In this document: positions 61,744 to 64,000 of the stretch, piece after piece
Numbering within the stretch: position 1 is the stretch's first letter
How the letters are laid out: each line of letters begins with the position of its first letter
Assembly (NCBI RefSeq): GCF_037963835.1
Contig: NZ_CP150145.1
Coordinates: forward strand, 4,650,001-4,714,000
DNA from: Paenibacillus sp. FSL H8-0332
GTDB taxonomy: Bacteria > Bacillota > Bacilli > Paenibacillales > Paenibacillaceae
Reading direction: 5' to 3'
Length of the DNA: 64,000 bases
Notes under the pieces: generated by a model
The model's input: the letters and a program-made list of their open reading frames with translations, nothing else
Database searches by the model: none
What the model was told of the DNA's origin: nothing
Made by a program: the position numbers and the translations under genes

Positions 61744-61752
61744 CAGTTGACA

Positions 61753-61796
61753 AAAAGCCCTCCGGCGCAGAAGATCTCCGCGCCGGAGGGCTTTTC
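61753..61796 (+). terminator. Terminator of the AI-2E family gene
   Basis: AAAGCCCTCCGGCGC pairs with GCGCCGGAGGGCTTTT, a 14-bp GC-rich stem. It is 9 bases after the stop. Confidence 0.93.
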
Positions 61797-61824
61797 AATG
61801 TACACAGTTGGATGTATCTAGACT

Positions 61825-62229
61825 TCAGCCCCGCAGCGAGCGGACCACGAAAGTGTGGTTGCCCTTAGGCAGATTCTGACCATCGCGCAGCGTCACGGAG
61901 CCTTTGGTATGTGCGATGATCGTCGCATTGAACGCAACCAGCTGGTCCCCTTTCCAGACGGTAACTGCTGATTTGAAATAGACGGCATTATCAAACTGCA
62001 GACGTTCTCTCATGATATATCCGACCGAATGAAGAACCGGGGGCAATGCTCTCTCTTTGGGAGCCAGTGCTTTGATGTACACAATATCGCGAAAAGGGAC
62101 GGCAATCTCCTGATGTCCGATGACGGCTACCGAAGCTGCAAGATCCCATCTGCGCAGAACGCCTTTCATGATCGTATATGGCTGCTCACCGCAGTACATA
62201 ATGACCGGTCTGCCTACCCAATGCTTCAT
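61825..62229 (-). CDS. Hypothetical beta-rich protein
   Basis: Unrecognised protein of 134 residues. It starts MKHWVGRPVIMYCGEQPY, has no signal or membrane segment, and looks predominantly beta-stranded (VPFRDIVYIKALAPKERALP, FKSAVTVWKGDQLVAFNATI). A good GGTGGAG precedes the ATG. It lies 31 bases after ung on the same strand, so they may share a transcript, but no repair link is evident. Confidence 0.7.
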   Translation of the reverse strand: MKHWVGRPVIMYCGEQPYTIMKGVLRRWDLAASVAVIGHQEIAVPFRDIVYIKALAPKERALPPVLHSVGYIMRERLQFDNAVYFKSAVTVWKGDQLVAFNATIIAHTKGSVTLRDGQNLPKGNHTFVVRSLRG

Positions 62230-62260
62230 GGCTCCACCCCCTCCGCTGTGCCTGAACTAC

Positions 62261-62929
62261 TTATACCTTCGGTATGGACCAGTCTATGCCCTTAAGCCCA
62301 TGCTGCTCCAGATACTGGTTGGCCTGCGAGAACGGGCGGCTGCCGAGAAATCCGCGGTGTGCAGAGAACGGGCTCGGGTGCGGGGACTGGATCACCTTAT
62401 GTCTGCTGCGGTCCACTACCGCGCCCTTCAGCTGGGCATGGCTGCCCCACAGGATGAAGACCATCGGTTCTGTCCGCTCATTCAGTTTCTCCATGATGGC
62501 ATCCGTGAAGGTCTCCCAGCCCAGACCCTTATGCGAATTCGGCTGGCCCTCGCGTACTGTCAGCACAGCATTCAGCATCAGCACGCCTTCTTCCGCCCAG
62601 TGCAGAAGCGATCCGTGGCCCGGCACCTCAACACCGAGATCACTATGCAGCTCAGCATAGATATTGCGCAGTGACGGCGGAATCCGTACACCCGGCTCAA
62701 CCGAGAAGCTAAGGCCATGGGCCTGTCCTGCACCGTGATACGGGTCCTGTCCGAGAATGACTACCCGGGTCTTGCTGTAAGGCGTCAGCTTCAGCGCCGA
62801 GAACAGCTTGTCCTTCGGGGGATAGACTGTATACTGCTTGTACTCGCGTGCCAGGGCATAGCGCAATTCCTCAAAGTAAGGCTTCTGCGTCTCTTCCTGC
62901 AGCACTTCATCCCAATCGTTGCCGAACAT
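62261..62929 (-). CDS. ung: Uracil-DNA glycosylase
   Basis: Family 1 uracil-DNA glycosylase of 222 residues that removes uracil from DNA for base-excision repair. The water-activating loop GQDPYHG (catalytic Asp62) and the downstream HPSPFSAHRGF minor-groove loop are both intact. VFILWGSHAQLKG is the usual uracil-recognition strand. Length is typical. A perfect hairpin (62974-62997) stands between it and the RNase H gene. Confidence 0.97.
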   Translation of the reverse strand: MFGNDWDEVLQEETQKPYFEELRYALAREYKQYTVYPPKDKLFSALKLTPYSKTRVVILGQDPYHGAGQAHGLSFSVEPGVRIPPSLRNIYAELHSDLGVEVPGHGSLLHWAEEGVLMLNAVLTVREGQPNSHKGLGWETFTDAIMEKLNERTEPMVFILWGSHAQLKGAVVDRSRHKVIQSPHPSPFSAHRGFLGSRPFSQANQYLEQHGLKGIDWSIPKV

Positions 62930-62973
62930 CCTGTTCTCCTCCCAATTACCCTGCTATTAGTATTGTTTCATTA

Positions 62974-62997
62974 CCTGTTATTAACCAGAATAACAGG
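62974..62997. other. Small hairpin between the RNase H and ung genes
   Basis: CCTGTTATT and AATAACAGG form a 9-bp perfect stem with a 6-base loop. There is no T-run. It may weakly attenuate read-through from the RNase H gene or stabilise its mRNA. Confidence 0.5.
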
Positions 62998-63000
62998 AAC

Positions 63001-63666
63001 TTATTTGCGGCCATAGTCCGCCTTGATCTCGCCCCATGACTTCGTCTGCCATTTCAGCACCTTGTTGTCATAGGTATGGCTCCGCAGCCAGCTCTCCGCC
63101 CGGTCAATCAGTTGCCAGATCTCCTCCGTGGAGGCATCCCGGGGCAAGGTCGTAGCTACCTTTTTCTGCTTGACCCATTTCATTGCATTGACAGAATCAC
63201 TATAGACCGTCTTGCGGCTGCCTTCATGGCCCAGCAGAGCCAGCGCATGCACAATCGCCAGGAACTCTCCGATGTTATTAGTCCCTTTACTAATCGGACC
63301 GCAGGAGAAAATCACATCCCCGGTCTGGGTATCCACGCCTTTGTATTCTACCGGTCCGGGATTCCCCCGGGTGCCCACATCCACGGAGATGCTGTCATAA
63401 TCGATTTCCTCAGACGTCTCCACGCCGGCACTCCGTCCCCAGGATTTGCCTGACTTGCTTGTACCGGACGCCCCTGAAGCTGCCGCACCGGTGCCCCAGT
63501 TCCCCTTCCAGCCTGCCTTGAAGGCTGTCTCAGCAGCCGCCTTGCTCTCATAGGACTTGTATTTCGCTCCGGTATAATGATCCGTCTGCGCCTGGCATTC
63601 CGCCCATGTATTGTAGACTCCAGGCTGCTTTCCTTCCCATACTACGTAGTATTTCTGCTTAGCCAT
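63001..63666 (-). CDS. Ribonuclease H-like protein with viroplasmin N-terminal domain
   Basis: Protein of 221 residues that likely degrades RNA in RNA-DNA hybrids. The N-terminal viroplasmin/RNase H1-binding domain reads KYYVVWEGKQPGVYNTWAE...KSYESKAAAETAF at 3-53. A Gly/Ser linker follows. The catalytic fold shows SVDVGTRGNPGPVEYKG (first Asp), NNIGEFLAIVHAL (Glu) and VYSDSVNAMKWV (Asp). It ends ...EIKADYGRK. The start at 63666 has GGAGGGAG upstream. RNases of this type (YpdQ/YpeP-like) vary in activity. Confidence 0.88.
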   Translation of the reverse strand: MAKQKYYVVWEGKQPGVYNTWAECQAQTDHYTGAKYKSYESKAAAETAFKAGWKGNWGTGAAASGASGTSKSGKSWGRSAGVETSEEIDYDSISVDVGTRGNPGPVEYKGVDTQTGDVIFSCGPISKGTNNIGEFLAIVHALALLGHEGSRKTVYSDSVNAMKWVKQKKVATTLPRDASTEEIWQLIDRAESWLRSHTYDNKVLKWQTKSWGEIKADYGRK

Positions 63667-63833
63667 TCCTACTGCTCCCTCCTGCCGGTGTAACCTCATC
63701 CAGAATCATATTGTAATGCATACCGCGTTCATTTTGAAGTCCGAATACACTCCGCACGCCTGCTGCCATCCCGAATATATATTGGATAATTACCGGCAGG
63801 CGCGTTCATACTAATACGGCAGCTCAGCTCAGC

Positions 63834-64000
63834 TCAGTCCAGCACAGCAAGCGTAGTATCGGCAATGGTCTGGAGCTTGCCTGTATCCTGCGTTGCCTTG
63901 ACCATAACCCGCAGTCCAACCAGGGCATTATGCAGATACGCAGCCAGCGCCGGAGCCGGATGCCGGGAGGATAGTTCTCCGGTCTCCTGTCCATGCAGGA
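63834..64000 (-). CDS. C-terminal fragment of a TetR-family regulator (runs off the window)
   Basis: About 54 residues before the stop are visible, including LAAYLHNALVGLRVMVKATQ and KLQTIADTTLAVLD. This matches the C-terminal ligand-binding helices of TetR/AcrR proteins of the LVGLRV-x-AKA type. The DNA-binding N-terminus lies beyond base 64000. Between its stop and the RNase H start (63667-63833) I see no gene. Confidence 0.8.
   Translation of the reverse strand, partial: LHGQETGELSSRHPAPALAAYLHNALVGLRVMVKATQDTGKLQTIADTTLAVLD

Noticed and set aside
63815..63840. AGCTC repeated three times near the end of the TetR gene
   Set aside because: Too short and simple to interpret; it may be chance or slippage.

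Overview
The window looks like a Paenibacillus-type Firmicute chromosome. This rests on moderate GC content with G-rich Shine-Dalgarno sites, paired sugar-uptake ABC operons with YesM/YesN-type two-component systems and no ATPase gene, a T-box in front of metG, a Bacillus-type Fnr with C-terminal cysteines, GH65 phosphorylases, and a 'stalk domain' surface protein. I saw no tRNA, rRNA, CRISPR array, prophage or insertion sequence. Most genes up to about 32 kb are on the minus strand.

Layout. 1-4.6 kb: 5' part of metG with its T-box leader, yidD, a Zur-like Fur regulator and a secreted stalk/PKD protein. 4.8-10.8 kb: sugar ABC operon (binding protein, two permeases, sensor kinase, response regulator). 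10.8-17.0 kb: anaerobic pyruvate fermentation genes adhE, pflB and pflA. 17.4-24.1 kb: a second sugar-uptake cluster in the opposite gene order (kinase, regulator, two permeases, binding protein). 24.3-32.2 kb: hydrolase and acetyltransferase, then an operon of two GH65 phosphorylases, beta-phosphoglucomutase and an esterase. 32.6-39.7 kb: fnr, an SDR protein, the nitrite operon nirBDC, a lipoprotein and the Fe-S cluster repair protein RIC/ScdA. 39.8-47.3 kb: small regulators, unknown proteins, fused msrAB, a DUF4349 lipoprotein and a 50-residue DUF1540 protein. 47.5-54.6 kb: metE, uppP, namA, marR, a SemiSWEET-like protein, a methyltransferase and a YitT-family protein. 54.9-64 kb: an unusually short Crp/Fnr protein, the fructose operon fruR-fruK-fruA, a stress protein, an AI-2E family exporter, ung, an RNase H and the end of a TetR regulator.

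How the genes may work together. The clearest theme is an oxygen-responsive circuit. Fnr is encoded at 32.6 kb, and TGTGA-N6-TCACA-type palindromes sit at nearly the same distance from a -10 hexamer in front of nirB, pflB and adhE (palindrome centre 34.5-35.5 bases from the last -10 base, about -41.5). nirB and pflB each carry two such palindromes with centres exactly 21 bp apart. A weaker site with the same geometry precedes the RIC gene, and one lies upstream of fnr. A second theme is carbon control: CRE-like (CcpA) sites lie near adhE, the second sugar cluster and the fructose operon.

The most unexplained structures are a three-copy palindromic repeat with a conserved tail (17.3, 24.1 and 47.4 kb), a perfect 16-bp inverted repeat enclosing a second hairpin at 40.6 kb, tandem 15-bp repeats abutting the yitT promoter, and a long leader in front of an unrecognised gene at 40.8-41.5 kb. 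All site, terminator and promoter calls were read by eye and not tested statistically.
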